Assembly: GCF_014904695.1 (NCBI RefSeq)
Contig: NZ_JACXXN010000023.1
Coordinates: 34,830 to 98,829, forward strand
Direction: 5' to 3'
Source: Nostoc sp. MG11
GTDB taxonomy: Bacteria > Cyanobacteriota > Cyanobacteriia > Cyanobacteriales > Nostocaceae
DNA length: 64,000 nucleotides
Below are positions 16,421-24,215 of the stretch, in pieces. Numbering within the stretch: position 1 is the stretch's first letter; each line of letters opens with the position of its first letter. Both the position numbers and the translations under genes were made by a program. The notes under the pieces are model-generated. The model saw nothing but the letters and a program-made list of their open reading frames with translations, was not told the DNA's origin and did not search any database.

Positions 16421-18097
16421 ATTACTGCACCGATAAAGCTGATAAGGAACACCTATGCGGTAGTGCTGCGCGGCATCTATGATGCAAGTTTGTCCAGAAA
16501 GTTCTAGACGCTGCGGATAATCCCGTTTTCTGATTCCAGGCCCAACAACCCATAAATTTAGCTTAGATGTTGCTGGTATAGGCAGTTGGGAAAGGTTTTG
16601 CCAAACAGCAGATAAGTCAGGGGATTTCTGTAAAAATGCAAAACTATCAGAGTCAATATATGAATTCAAAACTTTGGTATCCGTTGAAGTTTGACTTCTA
16701 AGTTGTTCTAATGCTGTAGCAAAACTTAATCCCAGCGCCACATCCTGATAATTGCTATATCCCACTACTAGCATGATTGGTACAGAAGGTTCCAGGTTCA
16801 TATTTTGGGCAACTTGCTCAGGCTGGAAGGGCTTTTGAAAAACTAAATTAGAAACAACAAAAATACAACTAATTAAACCAACAAGTAAAAATATAAATAC
16901 AGAATTGAGGTTATTTTTAATTCCAAAACTGGCTGCTATGAGGGCGCAAAAGCTAGGATAGTAAACAAAGTTGTAGCGTGGGACAACGGTAATATCTTTA
17001 CCTAAAAAATAAACAATAATCAAGAACTGTAATAAGACGAAAATAGTAAAACTTAAAAGTGTGAAAGTTGCTAAATAAGTTGTACTTTGTAACCACAGCA
17101 GTTTTAAACCTTTGAAAACTTGTCTTCCTACCCAAATAGCAAATATCACCATTAAAAAGCCATAAATAACTGTAATTGGCAAAGGCTGATTTTCTACAGG
17201 TAGAGCAATCATCATTAACACCCAGCTAATAAGAGTTTGATATAAAGGTGCAATGTGAGTAGGAGACGGTAGCCAACTGGTTTCAGAACGCCGAACATGG
17301 CTCAATATCATTAGCAGCCAGGGAATGAAGCTAATTACAATACCACTAGTAGAAAAAATCAGGGCTAGCCAAACTTGGTGTTTGTTAATTATTTTTGCCT
17401 TACCCCAGTACATCAGCACAATTAGTGTTGCAATTTCAGCGATGAAAGCTAGAGCAAAAAAGTAGTGAACATAAAGACCAATGCTATTAATAATTGCCCA
17501 TAACAGCCAAACCCAAAATCTAATACGAGCTCGCTCAAACATATCCTGCTGAATTTGGACTAACCCTAATAACGCTAAAGTTATAAGCAGCATGGGCATG
17601 GTATAATGACGTGCTTCTTGGGAAAGGTAAACAGCAAAGGGAGAAACAGCCATGATTGCTGCTGCCATGATTGCAGATGTTTTGGAAAAGGCAATACGAT
17701 TGACAGCATAAATTGCCGCGCTCGCACCTACACCAAATAAAGCTGGTAGCGATCGCAATTTTTCCACCCACTCTGATCCTAAAGGAGTCATCCACCCTAA
17801 CCAGCTATACATACTGCAAAAAAATAGCGGTGGATGCGTAGACTGGGTAGTAACATTTTCGGCAATTTGAGAACAACTCACCCCAGGTTGGAAAGTAAAA
17901 ATCTCCTGCACGCGCTCCAGAGGAAACACAACATCCAAAGGTAAGTCATTGTAATTTTTTCCCAAGCTGAAAATGGCAGTAATTATCTCATCCATCCATA
18001 AAGGTTTTAAACCTAAATGCCAAAAGCGCAAGATCGTACCAATTACAATCACCCCAGCCAAACCCAGATAATGTAGATAAAGTCTGTGATTTGTCAT
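16415..18097 (-). CDS. GT39-type membrane glycosyltransferase
   Basis: This 560-residue protein has about ten hydrophobic segments and the GT-C feature LWMDEIITA (about 33-41), where the Asp-Glu pair binds the metal and lipid-linked sugar. AVSPFAVYLSQEARHYTM (about 153-170) is the second conserved loop of this dolichyl-phosphate-mannose-like family. It is expected in the cytoplasmic membrane, transferring a sugar from a polyprenyl carrier to lipid or protein. The acceptor is unknown. No other glycan genes adjoin it. Confidence 0.85.
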   Translation of the reverse strand: MTNHRLYLHYLGLAGVIVIGTILRFWHLGLKPLWMDEIITAIFSLGKNYNDLPLDVVFPLERVQEIFTFQPGVSCSQIAENVTTQSTHPPLFFCSMYSWLGWMTPLGSEWVEKLRSLPALFGVGASAAIYAVNRIAFSKTSAIMAAAIMAVSPFAVYLSQEARHYTMPMLLITLALLGLVQIQQDMFERARIRFWVWLLWAIINSIGLYVHYFFALAFIAEIATLIVLMYWGKAKIINKHQVWLALIFSTSGIVISFIPWLLMILSHVRRSETSWLPSPTHIAPLYQTLISWVLMMIALPVENQPLPITVIYGFLMVIFAIWVGRQVFKGLKLLWLQSTTYLATFTLLSFTIFVLLQFLIIVYFLGKDITVVPRYNFVYYPSFCALIAASFGIKNNLNSVFIFLLVGLISCIFVVSNLVFQKPFQPEQVAQNMNLEPSVPIMLVVGYSNYQDVALGLSFATALEQLRSQTSTDTKVLNSYIDSDSFAFLQKSPDLSAVWQNLSQLPIPATSKLNLWVVGPGIRKRDYPQRLELSGQTCIIDAAQHYRIGVPYQLYRCSNL

Positions 18098-18207
18098 TAT
18101 TTAGTTATTAGGAATCTATAAAAACAGTAAACAGTTATCAGTGAACAATGACAATTGATAACTGATAACTGTGGTTTGGAAATTACATTCAAAATCTAAA
18201 ATTTTAT

Positions 18208-20691
18208 ATGTCAGACGCTAATTTTACCGCCACTGCGCCTCAAGAATCTCTCCACTCACAATTATCTCAGCCATCGCCTATTACTTTGCTGCGGGAGAAA
18301 ACTTTAGCAATCCGCAACAGTCTGCGTCCCGGACAACAACAAATGGCTGACTGGAAATCTGGGCCACTGGCTATTTCCGCCGTTCCTGGTGCTGGTAAAT
18401 CCACGGGTATGGCGGCGGCGGCGGCGATCGCGATCGCACGTCAGTACGAAAGTTCTGCTACTTCACGCTCATTTTCCCGTCGTCAGTTGGTGGTTGTGAC
18501 TTTTACTCGCTCCGCCGCCGCCAATATTAAAGCGAAGATCCGTAAATATTTACGAGATGAATTATCTTTACCTCAGACGGGTTTTGCTGTCTATACCTTG
18601 CATGGTTTGGCATTAAATATTGCCAGCCGTCATTCTGACTTATCAGGTTTACAGCTAGAAAATGTCACATTAATCACCCCAAGCCAAAGTCATCGCTTCA
18701 TCCGAACTGCTGTAGAACAGTGGATTGCTAATAATCCAGGACGTTATTCTCGATTACTGGAAGGTCATCAATTTGATGGTGAAGAGACAGAAAGATTGCG
18801 TCGCCAGTCGGTACTGCGGACAGAAGTATTGCCGGAATTGGCGATTACGGTAATTCATGAAGCAAAAAGTTCGGGTATATCGCCAGAGAAGCTGCGGGAG
18901 TGGAGTCAACAAACCACAGATGAATATACAATTTTGCGAGTTGCATCTGGTTTGTACGAGCAGTATCAAAATTTAATGCGATCGCGTGACTTCATCGACT
19001 ATGACGATATGATTTTAGCCGCGCTGCGCGTTTTGGAAAACGACAGCGCCCGTCGCATTGAGCAAAATCAAGTTTTCGCCGTCTTTGAAGACGAAGCCCA
19101 AGATTCTAGTCCCTTACAGACGCAGCTTTTAGAAATTTTGGCGAGTGACTCTTTGGAAGAGGGGGAGCAGGCGGACAATAATAACTCAGCACGGGCTAAA
19201 CGCCCCGCTACCGCTAACAGCACTCAGCACTCAGGACTAAATTTAGTGCGAGTTGGTGATCCCAACCAAGCGATTAACTCTACATTTACCCCAGCTGATC
19301 CGATTTATTTCCGGCAATTTTGCGAAGAGTGCGATCGCGCCGAACGATTAGCAACAATGGATCAAGCTGGTCGCAGTACTAGAATTATCATTGAAGCTGC
19401 TAACTTTGCTCTCAAATGGGTGAATAGTTTTTATGGAGTCAAGGGTCAAGAGTTAGGAGACAGTAGTTATTATTCTCCCCCTGCTTCCCCTGCTCCTCAT
19501 CCCCCACTCCCTTTTCGTCCTCAAGCAATTCACCCTGTTAACCTTGGCGACCCTCAACTTAATGCCAACCCAGCACCAGTAGGAAGAGGATTAGAACTGT
19601 ATACTCCCCGTGACATTCATCACACAAGTGAATTGCTGTCCCAGAGGGTGATCGAGTTATTTGCCCAAGACCCAACACAAGTCAGTGCAGCGGTTTTAGT
19701 GCGAGAAAATCGTCAAGGACGTTGGCTAGCAGAGGCTCTAACACCTGTGTGTAAGGAGCATAAAATTACACTTTATGATGTGGGAGAACGCGATCGCCGC
19801 TCTCATGTCCCGCAAGAAATTTTGGCATTACTCCAATTTTGCGATCGCCCCCACTCTCCTGATTACCTCAAAGCAGCTTTAGAAGCCTTGGTGCAGCGCC
19901 AGTTAATTCCTACCCAAGACCTCAACGCCCTTGCTAGTCTCCCAGAAGAATTTTTATATCCTGGCCCTCTGGCTCCACCTCAACCAGAAGCAGTACAAAA
20001 AGCCTCACACTTGTGCCGCAGTTTACTCCGCGCTCGCTTAGAACTGCCTCTGTACCAACTAATTTCCTTCCTCGCCTTAACATTAAACTACGACCAAGCA
20101 GAACTGGCGACTGCTGACAAACTTGCAGAAAGGGTAAATCAGCAAATAGCCGGCAATAGTTCGATGAGCGCGATGCTCTCAACCTTAAGTGAAATCGTTA
20201 GTTCAGAACGGTTTGAACCTGTGGAAACTGATGATTCGGAAGCACGTTACACCCGTACTGGCCAGCTGACGATTATTACCATGCATAAAGCCAAAGGGTT
20301 GGACTGGGACTATGTGTTTCTTCCCTTTCTGCACGAAAACTTGATTCCTGGTAGGTTTTGGGTTCCGCCTCAAAGCCAGTTTTTAGGCGACTTTACTCTG
20401 TCAGAAGTGGCTCGCGCCCAAATTCGCGCCGCTCTCCACGGAGAATCTGATATACCGGATGTGGTACAAGCGTGGGAACAAGCAAAACACCTGAAAACTG
20501 CTGAGGAGTATCGTTTGCTCTACGTTGCAATGACACGGACAAAGCGCCTGTTATGGATGTCAGCAGCCCAGAAAGCGCCCTTTACTTGGAGTAAACCAGA
20601 GAATTTACAAGAACAAGCTGCTTGTCCTGTGTTTGGAGCATTAAAACGCCAGTTTCCCGAATGTGTAATGAATCTAATGGCATCTAAGTAA
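18208..20691 (+). CDS. UvrD/PcrA-family DNA helicase with repeat-derived inserts
   Basis: This 827-residue superfamily 1A helicase shows the ATP-binding loop AVPGAGKST (about 57-65), VVTFTRSAAANIKAKI (Ia), DEAQDSSPLQ (motif II, about 295-304), VGDPNQAI (III, about 349-356), TMHKAKGLDWDYVFLP (V, about 691-706) and RLLYVAMTRTKR (VI, about 770-781). It unwinds DNA in repair or replication restart. Two low-complexity inserts are encoded by interspersed repeats: residues about 325-345 (Asn/Ser/Ala-rich), just before motif III, and about 411-437 (Ser/Pro-rich). The start at 18208 follows AT-rich repeat words; no strong ribosome site is seen. Whether it replaces pcrA or is an extra helicase cannot be told. 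Confidence 0.92.
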   Translation: MSDANFTATAPQESLHSQLSQPSPITLLREKTLAIRNSLRPGQQQMADWKSGPLAISAVPGAGKSTGMAAAAAIAIARQYESSATSRSFSRRQLVVVTFTRSAAANIKAKIRKYLRDELSLPQTGFAVYTLHGLALNIASRHSDLSGLQLENVTLITPSQSHRFIRTAVEQWIANNPGRYSRLLEGHQFDGEETERLRRQSVLRTEVLPELAITVIHEAKSSGISPEKLREWSQQTTDEYTILRVASGLYEQYQNLMRSRDFIDYDDMILAALRVLENDSARRIEQNQVFAVFEDEAQDSSPLQTQLLEILASDSLEEGEQADNNNSARAKRPATANSTQHSGLNLVRVGDPNQAINSTFTPADPIYFRQFCEECDRAERLATMDQAGRSTRIIIEAANFALKWVNSFYGVKGQELGDSSYYSPPASPAPHPPLPFRPQAIHPVNLGDPQLNANPAPVGRGLELYTPRDIHHTSELLSQRVIELFAQDPTQVSAAVLVRENRQGRWLAEALTPVCKEHKITLYDVGERDRRSHVPQEILALLQFCDRPHSPDYLKAALEALVQRQLIPTQDLNALASLPEEFLYPGPLAPPQPEAVQKASHLCRSLLRARLELPLYQLISFLALTLNYDQAELATADKLAERVNQQIAGNSSMSAMLSTLSEIVSSERFEPVETDDSEARYTRTGQLTIITMHKAKGLDWDYVFLPFLHENLIPGRFWVPPQSQFLGDFTLSEVARAQIRAALHGESDIPDVVQAWEQAKHLKTAEEYRLLYVAMTRTKRLLWMSAAQKAPFTWSKPENLQEQAACPVFGALKRQFPECVMNLMASK
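19184..19243. repeat. Interspersed repeat in frame inside the helicase gene
   Basis: Bases 19184-19213 are the exact reverse complement of the intergenic block 23341-23370 (30 of 30 nt). CTCAGCA-type heptamers follow directly. It is read in frame as an Asn/Ser/Arg/Ala-rich insert. Confidence 0.9.
19441..19515. repeat. Second repeat insert in the helicase gene
   Basis: A GTCAAGA heptamer is followed by a C/T-rich block. Bases 19474-19498 are identical over 25 nt to 32251-32275 in the dihydroorotase gene. It encodes a Ser/Pro/Ala-rich stretch. Confidence 0.9.
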
Positions 20692-20819
20692 GCTGTTAGG
20701 TATTTAATTTGCTAGTACGCCCTTGAAATAATTGAACGGAAACTGCATTTAGAGTATGGCGTCAAAAGAACTATTGCCCACAGTAGCTATATTTCCTGTT
20801 CAATTTTCAAGGTATCTTT

Positions 20820-21551
20820 ATGAAATCTATTGTCAAGCTATGTTCTCTTACTAACAACACCAGCAATTTTTCTAAAAATTTTGTATTGACTCTCACGTTA
20901 ACGAGTTTGCTCTCTTGTGGATTCGGACTTAGTGCTAATTATGCGGCTGAGGCTATTCCTCATGCAGAACAGATACAATCACAAAGCCCACATAGATCAA
21001 ATAGATTACCAAGAGCCGTTGCCAGAGCAGTGTTACGCGATGCTTCCAAGCGTTCTGGGCAAGCAATTGCTAATTTAAAAATCACTCAATTCAAATCACA
21101 GACCTTTGGAAATCCCTGTATTTTCAACTTTGGTGAAATTTGTACTAGAGAATATAACCCGATCAAGGGCTGGCAAGTAATTGTACGAGTTCAACAGCAA
21201 TTTTGGACTTATCATGTGAATCAATCTGGCTCACAAATCGTTTTAGATCCGAAAGCCAATGTATCGGGTGCCACTCAATTGCCAAAAGCGATCGCAGATG
21301 CAATTTTAGGCGATGCATCAAAGCGTTCTGGGGTAGCAACGACTGATTTAAAAATTACTCAAGCGACACCAAAAACCTTTGGAAATCCCTGTCAATTCAA
21401 CTTTGGTGAAATCTGCACCCAGCAGTTTGACCCTGTTGAAGGCTGGGAAGTGATTGTCAGGATTAAGAAGCAATCTTGGACTTATCATGTGAATCAATCT
21501 GGCTCACAAATCGTTTTAGATCCGCAAGTCAGAGCCACTAGTAAAAGTTAA
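20820..21551 (+). CDS. Secreted protein with two tandem 91-residue repeats
   Basis: This 243-residue protein has a signal-peptide-like N-terminus (about 15-45) and two copies of one domain (about 62-145 and 153-236). Each copy contains DASKRSG, TFGNPCxFNFGEIC and TYHVNQSGSQIVLDP. Two cysteines per copy suggest a disulfide in each domain outside the cytoplasm. Function is not recognised. At DNA level a 49-nt block is identical between copies (21203-21251 and 21476-21524, period 273 nt), so the duplication is recent or homogenised. Confidence 0.75.
   Translation: MKSIVKLCSLTNNTSNFSKNFVLTLTLTSLLSCGFGLSANYAAEAIPHAEQIQSQSPHRSNRLPRAVARAVLRDASKRSGQAIANLKITQFKSQTFGNPCIFNFGEICTREYNPIKGWQVIVRVQQQFWTYHVNQSGSQIVLDPKANVSGATQLPKAIADAILGDASKRSGVATTDLKITQATPKTFGNPCQFNFGEICTQQFDPVEGWEVIVRIKKQSWTYHVNQSGSQIVLDPQVRATSKS
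21203..21524 (+). repeat. Tandem duplication with period 273 nt
   Basis: Bases 21203-21251 and 21476-21524 are identical over 49 nt, and the word ACCTTTGGAAATCCCTGT recurs at the same 273-nt offset. The repeat is a 91-codon domain duplication inside the secreted protein gene. Confidence 0.9.
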
Positions 21552-21555
21552 ATTA

Positions 21556-21819
21556 TTACTGAGTTTTGTTAATATCCTCACACTGTGCTTTTGCCATCAC
21601 AGCACGGATACAATCATTTTTACCATTGGTATAAGCCTCGCGATCGCTCCGAAAACTTGCCGCCAAGCGGCGCTTTGGTTTAGCAGCCATTCCTGGTATT
21701 GCAGTACTACCTATATCTACAACTAAATCATTGCCCAACACTTGCTAAATACGCGCAGCTTCTTGTTCAAACAAGGTCTGCTAACGCGGGTCATATTCGA
21801 CTATATTTATTTCATCCAT
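21556..21819 (-). pseudogene. GrpB-family pseudogene
   Basis: Read on the minus strand from an ATG at 21819, the frame gives MDEINIVEYDPR, a stop, QTLFEQEAARI, a second stop, then VLGNDLVVDIGSTAIPGMA and finally a segment with FRSDREAYTNGK. These are the N-terminal motif (xxLGxxxxxxxHIGSTAIPG) and C-terminal motif (DREAYTxxK) of the GrpB/UPF0157 nucleotidyltransferase-like family, whose members are about 170-180 residues. The gene is broken by two in-frame TAG codons and has lost about 80-100 internal codons, so it is dead. Confidence 0.75.
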
Positions 21820-21895
21820 AAGTGAAGGTAATGTTATCTGCACTTAAAGTAGTTAAATCCTTTACTTAATTGCTATTCAAGTAATTTTAATAGTA

Positions 21896-21901
21896 TATAA
21901 T
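21896..21901 (+). promoter_or_regulatory. -10 box before rpmI
   Basis: A consensus TATAAT stands 30 bp before the rpmI ATG. No clear -35 box is seen at the matching distance. Confidence 0.4.
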
Positions 21902-21930
21902 TATGGATCGTGTCGAATTAAAGCCAGCCC

Positions 21931-22128
21931 ATGCCTAAACTAAAGACTCGTAAAGCAGCGGCAAAGCGATTCCGTGCCACCGGCACAGGTAAAATCGTCC
22001 GTCGGAAAGCCTTTAAAAACCACCTTCTAGAGCATAAAAGTTCCAATAAGAAGCGTAACCTGTCCAAGACTGCACTTGTACATGAACGCGATGAAGATAA
22101 TGTACGCTTGATGCTCCCATATTTGTAA
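21931..22128 (+). CDS. rpmI: 50S ribosomal protein L35
   Basis: This 65-residue basic protein matches bL35 throughout ([20 protein letters not shown] and the end NVRLMLPYL). It is part of the large ribosomal subunit. It stands 21 nt before rplT, the usual pairing; the infC gene that often precedes the pair is not here. Confidence 0.98.
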   Translation: MPKLKTRKAAAKRFRATGTGKIVRRKAFKNHLLEHKSSNKKRNLSKTALVHERDEDNVRLMLPYL

Positions 22129-22149
22129 GTCCTTCAGGAATATTAAGTT

Positions 22150-22506
22150 ATGACACGGGTAAAACGCGGTAATGTCGCTCGTAAACGCCGCAATAAAATT
22201 CTCAAACTAGCTAAAGGTTTTCGCGGTTCTCACTCAACTCTGTTTAGAACCGCCAACCAACAAGTGATGAAGGCACTACGGAGTGCCTACCGCGATCGCA
22301 AAAACAAAAAACGCGATTTTCGCCGCCTCTGGATCACCCGCATCAACGCTGCTGCTAGGCTACACGGCATGAGTTACAGTCAGTTAATCGGCAACCTGAA
22401 AAAAGCCGATATCCAACTAAATCGCAAGATGTTGGCACAATTGGCAGTTCTCGATCCAGCAAGCTTCGGCAAAGTTGCTGAGTTGGCCAGTCAAGCTAAA
22501 GGATAA
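22150..22506 (+). CDS. rplT: 50S ribosomal protein L20
   Basis: This 118-residue basic protein is bL20, an early-binding assembly protein of the large subunit. [20 protein letters not shown] opens it and [19 protein letters not shown] (about 60-78) is the conserved core. It is cotranscribed with rpmI. A solute-binding protein gene begins only 12 nt after its stop and may be read through. Confidence 0.98.
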   Translation: MTRVKRGNVARKRRNKILKLAKGFRGSHSTLFRTANQQVMKALRSAYRDRKNKKRDFRRLWITRINAAARLHGMSYSQLIGNLKKADIQLNRKMLAQLAVLDPASFGKVAELASQAKG

Positions 22507-22518
22507 AGGTGGTAACGG

Positions 22519-23334
22519 ATGAATAACCGATGTAACAGATGGCTAACAATTAATCGGTTACATCTGGTATTATCCGCTACCATAGTCTGTATTCTCTGCT
22601 ATTCCATTTTGGCGACGGGATTCATCGCATCTGCTGCCCAAATGCCAGAAATTCAGCAGCGGGGCTATTTAACTATTGCCGTCAAAGATAACTTGCGTCC
22701 CTTGGGATTTAGAGACGCCAGCGGCAATTTGCAAGGCTTAGAAATTGATTTGGCGAAGCGTTTAGCAGATGACTTGCTAGGCAAACCAGATGCTATCAAG
22801 TTACAACCAGTAGCAAATCGCGATCGCCTAACTGTAGTCTTAGATCAGAAAGTTGATTTTGCGATCGCCAGAGTCACAGCAACCGAGTCACGCGCTCGCC
22901 TAGTTAATTTCAGTGTTCCTTACTACTTCGATGGCGCAGTCTTGGTTACAAAAGATGCCTCTGTGCAAAAGCTGAGCGATTTGGCAAAACGGAAGATTGC
23001 CGTACTTAATAACTCCAGTACCATCGCCCAAGTGCGTTACTATGTGCCAAATGCTGAGTTAGTAGGAGTAAATTCTTACGAAGAAGCAAGAGAGCAAATA
23101 GAAAGTAATACCGCCGTAGCTTTTGCCGCAGATGCTAGCGTTCTAAGTGGTTGGGTGCAACAATATCCTCAGTATCGGCTACTGCCAACCAAACTATCTA
23201 CTGAACCCTTGTCCGTAGTAATGCCCAAGGGATTGCAGTACGATGAGTTAAGACGAGGAGTGAATGAAGCGATCACTCGTTACTTAGCAGAAGGTTGGCT
23301 TCAGCAACGCTCTCAATATTGGGGCTTACCGTAA
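22519..23334 (+). CDS. Amino-acid-type ABC transporter substrate-binding protein (family 3)
   Basis: This 271-residue exported protein has an N-terminal membrane/signal segment (about 15-38) and a family 3 solute-binding fold: RGYLTIAVKDNLRPLGF (about 47-63), GLEIDLAKRLADDLLG (about 72-87) and FAIARVTATESRARLVNFS (about 113-131). It should bind a polar amino acid or a related ligand in the periplasm. No permease or ATPase gene is beside it. It lies 12 nt behind rplT on the same strand. Confidence 0.85.
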   Translation: MNNRCNRWLTINRLHLVLSATIVCILCYSILATGFIASAAQMPEIQQRGYLTIAVKDNLRPLGFRDASGNLQGLEIDLAKRLADDLLGKPDAIKLQPVANRDRLTVVLDQKVDFAIARVTATESRARLVNFSVPYYFDGAVLVTKDASVQKLSDLAKRKIAVLNNSSTIAQVRYYVPNAELVGVNSYEEAREQIESNTAVAFAADASVLSGWVQQYPQYRLLPTKLSTEPLSVVMPKGLQYDELRRGVNEAITRYLAEGWLQQRSQYWGLP

Positions 23335-23340
23335 TTTGCA

Positions 23341-23450
23341 CGGTAGCGGGGCGTTTAGCCCGTGCTGAGTGGGAGATGAGGAAGCGAGAGACAAAGAGAA
23401 TAACTACTAACTCTTGACCCTTGACTTTTGACCCTTGACAAAAACCTGAT
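23341..23450. repeat. Interspersed repeat and heptamer tract
   Basis: Bases 23341-23370 are the exact reverse complement of 19184-19213 in the helicase gene. A G/A-rich block and GACCCTT/GACTTTT heptamers follow to about 23440. Confidence 0.85.
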
Positions 23451-23492
23451 AATAGATACAGAAGTAACTTTTAATAATTGTATTTGCAAATA

Positions 23493-24017
23493 ATGGATAA
23501 CAATCTAGCCGTTGTTTATCTCTCGATTTTGGTGGGTCTACTCGCATTTACACTTGTGGGTGTTTTTCGCCAGATTTTGAAAACTCGCAAGCTTGAAAGC
23601 TCTCTGTCACGATTGCGAAAGAAATTAGAGAAAGAAAAGGGTACAGCTCAAGAATATTATGAGTTAGCCAGTATTTATTCAGAAAAAAAATTGTTTTCCC
23701 AGGCGATCGCGCTATTTCAAAAAGCTCTTAAAGCCGCTGAAGAAGAGGGTGAAGAAAATATTGCCCCCATTTACAATGGTCTAGGCTATGCTTACTTTAC
23801 CCAAGAGCAATACGACTTAGCGATTCGCCAGTACAAAGAAGCGCTCAAAAAGAAACCAGATTATGTAACAGGGTTGAATAATCTTGGTCATGCTTACGAG
23901 CGAAAAAAATTAACTGCTCAGGCATTACAAACTTACGAAGAAGCACTAAAATATTCTCCCAACAACTCTACTGCTAAACGCCGTGCAGAATCTTTACGCC
24001 GTTTAGTTTCTGCGTAA
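23493..24017 (+). CDS. TPR protein resembling Ycf37 (photosystem I assembly)
   Basis: This 174-residue protein has one N-terminal membrane segment (about 6-26), a basic coiled-coil linker (about 30-52) and three tetratricopeptide repeats (about 55-160; for example IAPIYNGLGYAYFTQEQYDL and VTGLNNLGHAYERKKL). Length, membrane anchor and repeat number match Ycf37, which assists assembly or stability of photosystem I at the thylakoid. The ATG at 23493 (MDNNLAVVYLS) is preferred to a TTG at 23478. The Ycf37 identity is from family memory and should be tested by alignment. Confidence 0.7.
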   Translation: MDNNLAVVYLSILVGLLAFTLVGVFRQILKTRKLESSLSRLRKKLEKEKGTAQEYYELASIYSEKKLFSQAIALFQKALKAAEEEGEENIAPIYNGLGYAYFTQEQYDLAIRQYKEALKKKPDYVTGLNNLGHAYERKKLTAQALQTYEEALKYSPNNSTAKRRAESLRRLVSA

Positions 24018-24048
24018 ATAAAAGTAACTGAGTATCAGTTAAAGCGAG

Positions 24049-24087
24049 AGGGGTAAGGGGCTAAGAAAGAATTATCCCCTTACCCTT
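24049..24087. repeat. Hairpin-forming G/C tandem repeat
   Basis: AGGGGTAAGGGG (24049-24060) faces CCCCTTACCCTT (24076-24087), 11 of 12 positions complementary. It could end transcription of the TPR gene, but no T run follows. Confidence 0.5.
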
Positions 24088-24215
24088 TAACCTTTCCCCT
24101 CTTAAGAGTCCCTAGCTGTTAGCAAATTAATTTGACATTAATCTCTTAATTTATCGGTTTCTAGGCTATTGCTCGGAAATAGATAAATATACGTTTATTG
24201 GAAAAATGTAAAGGG

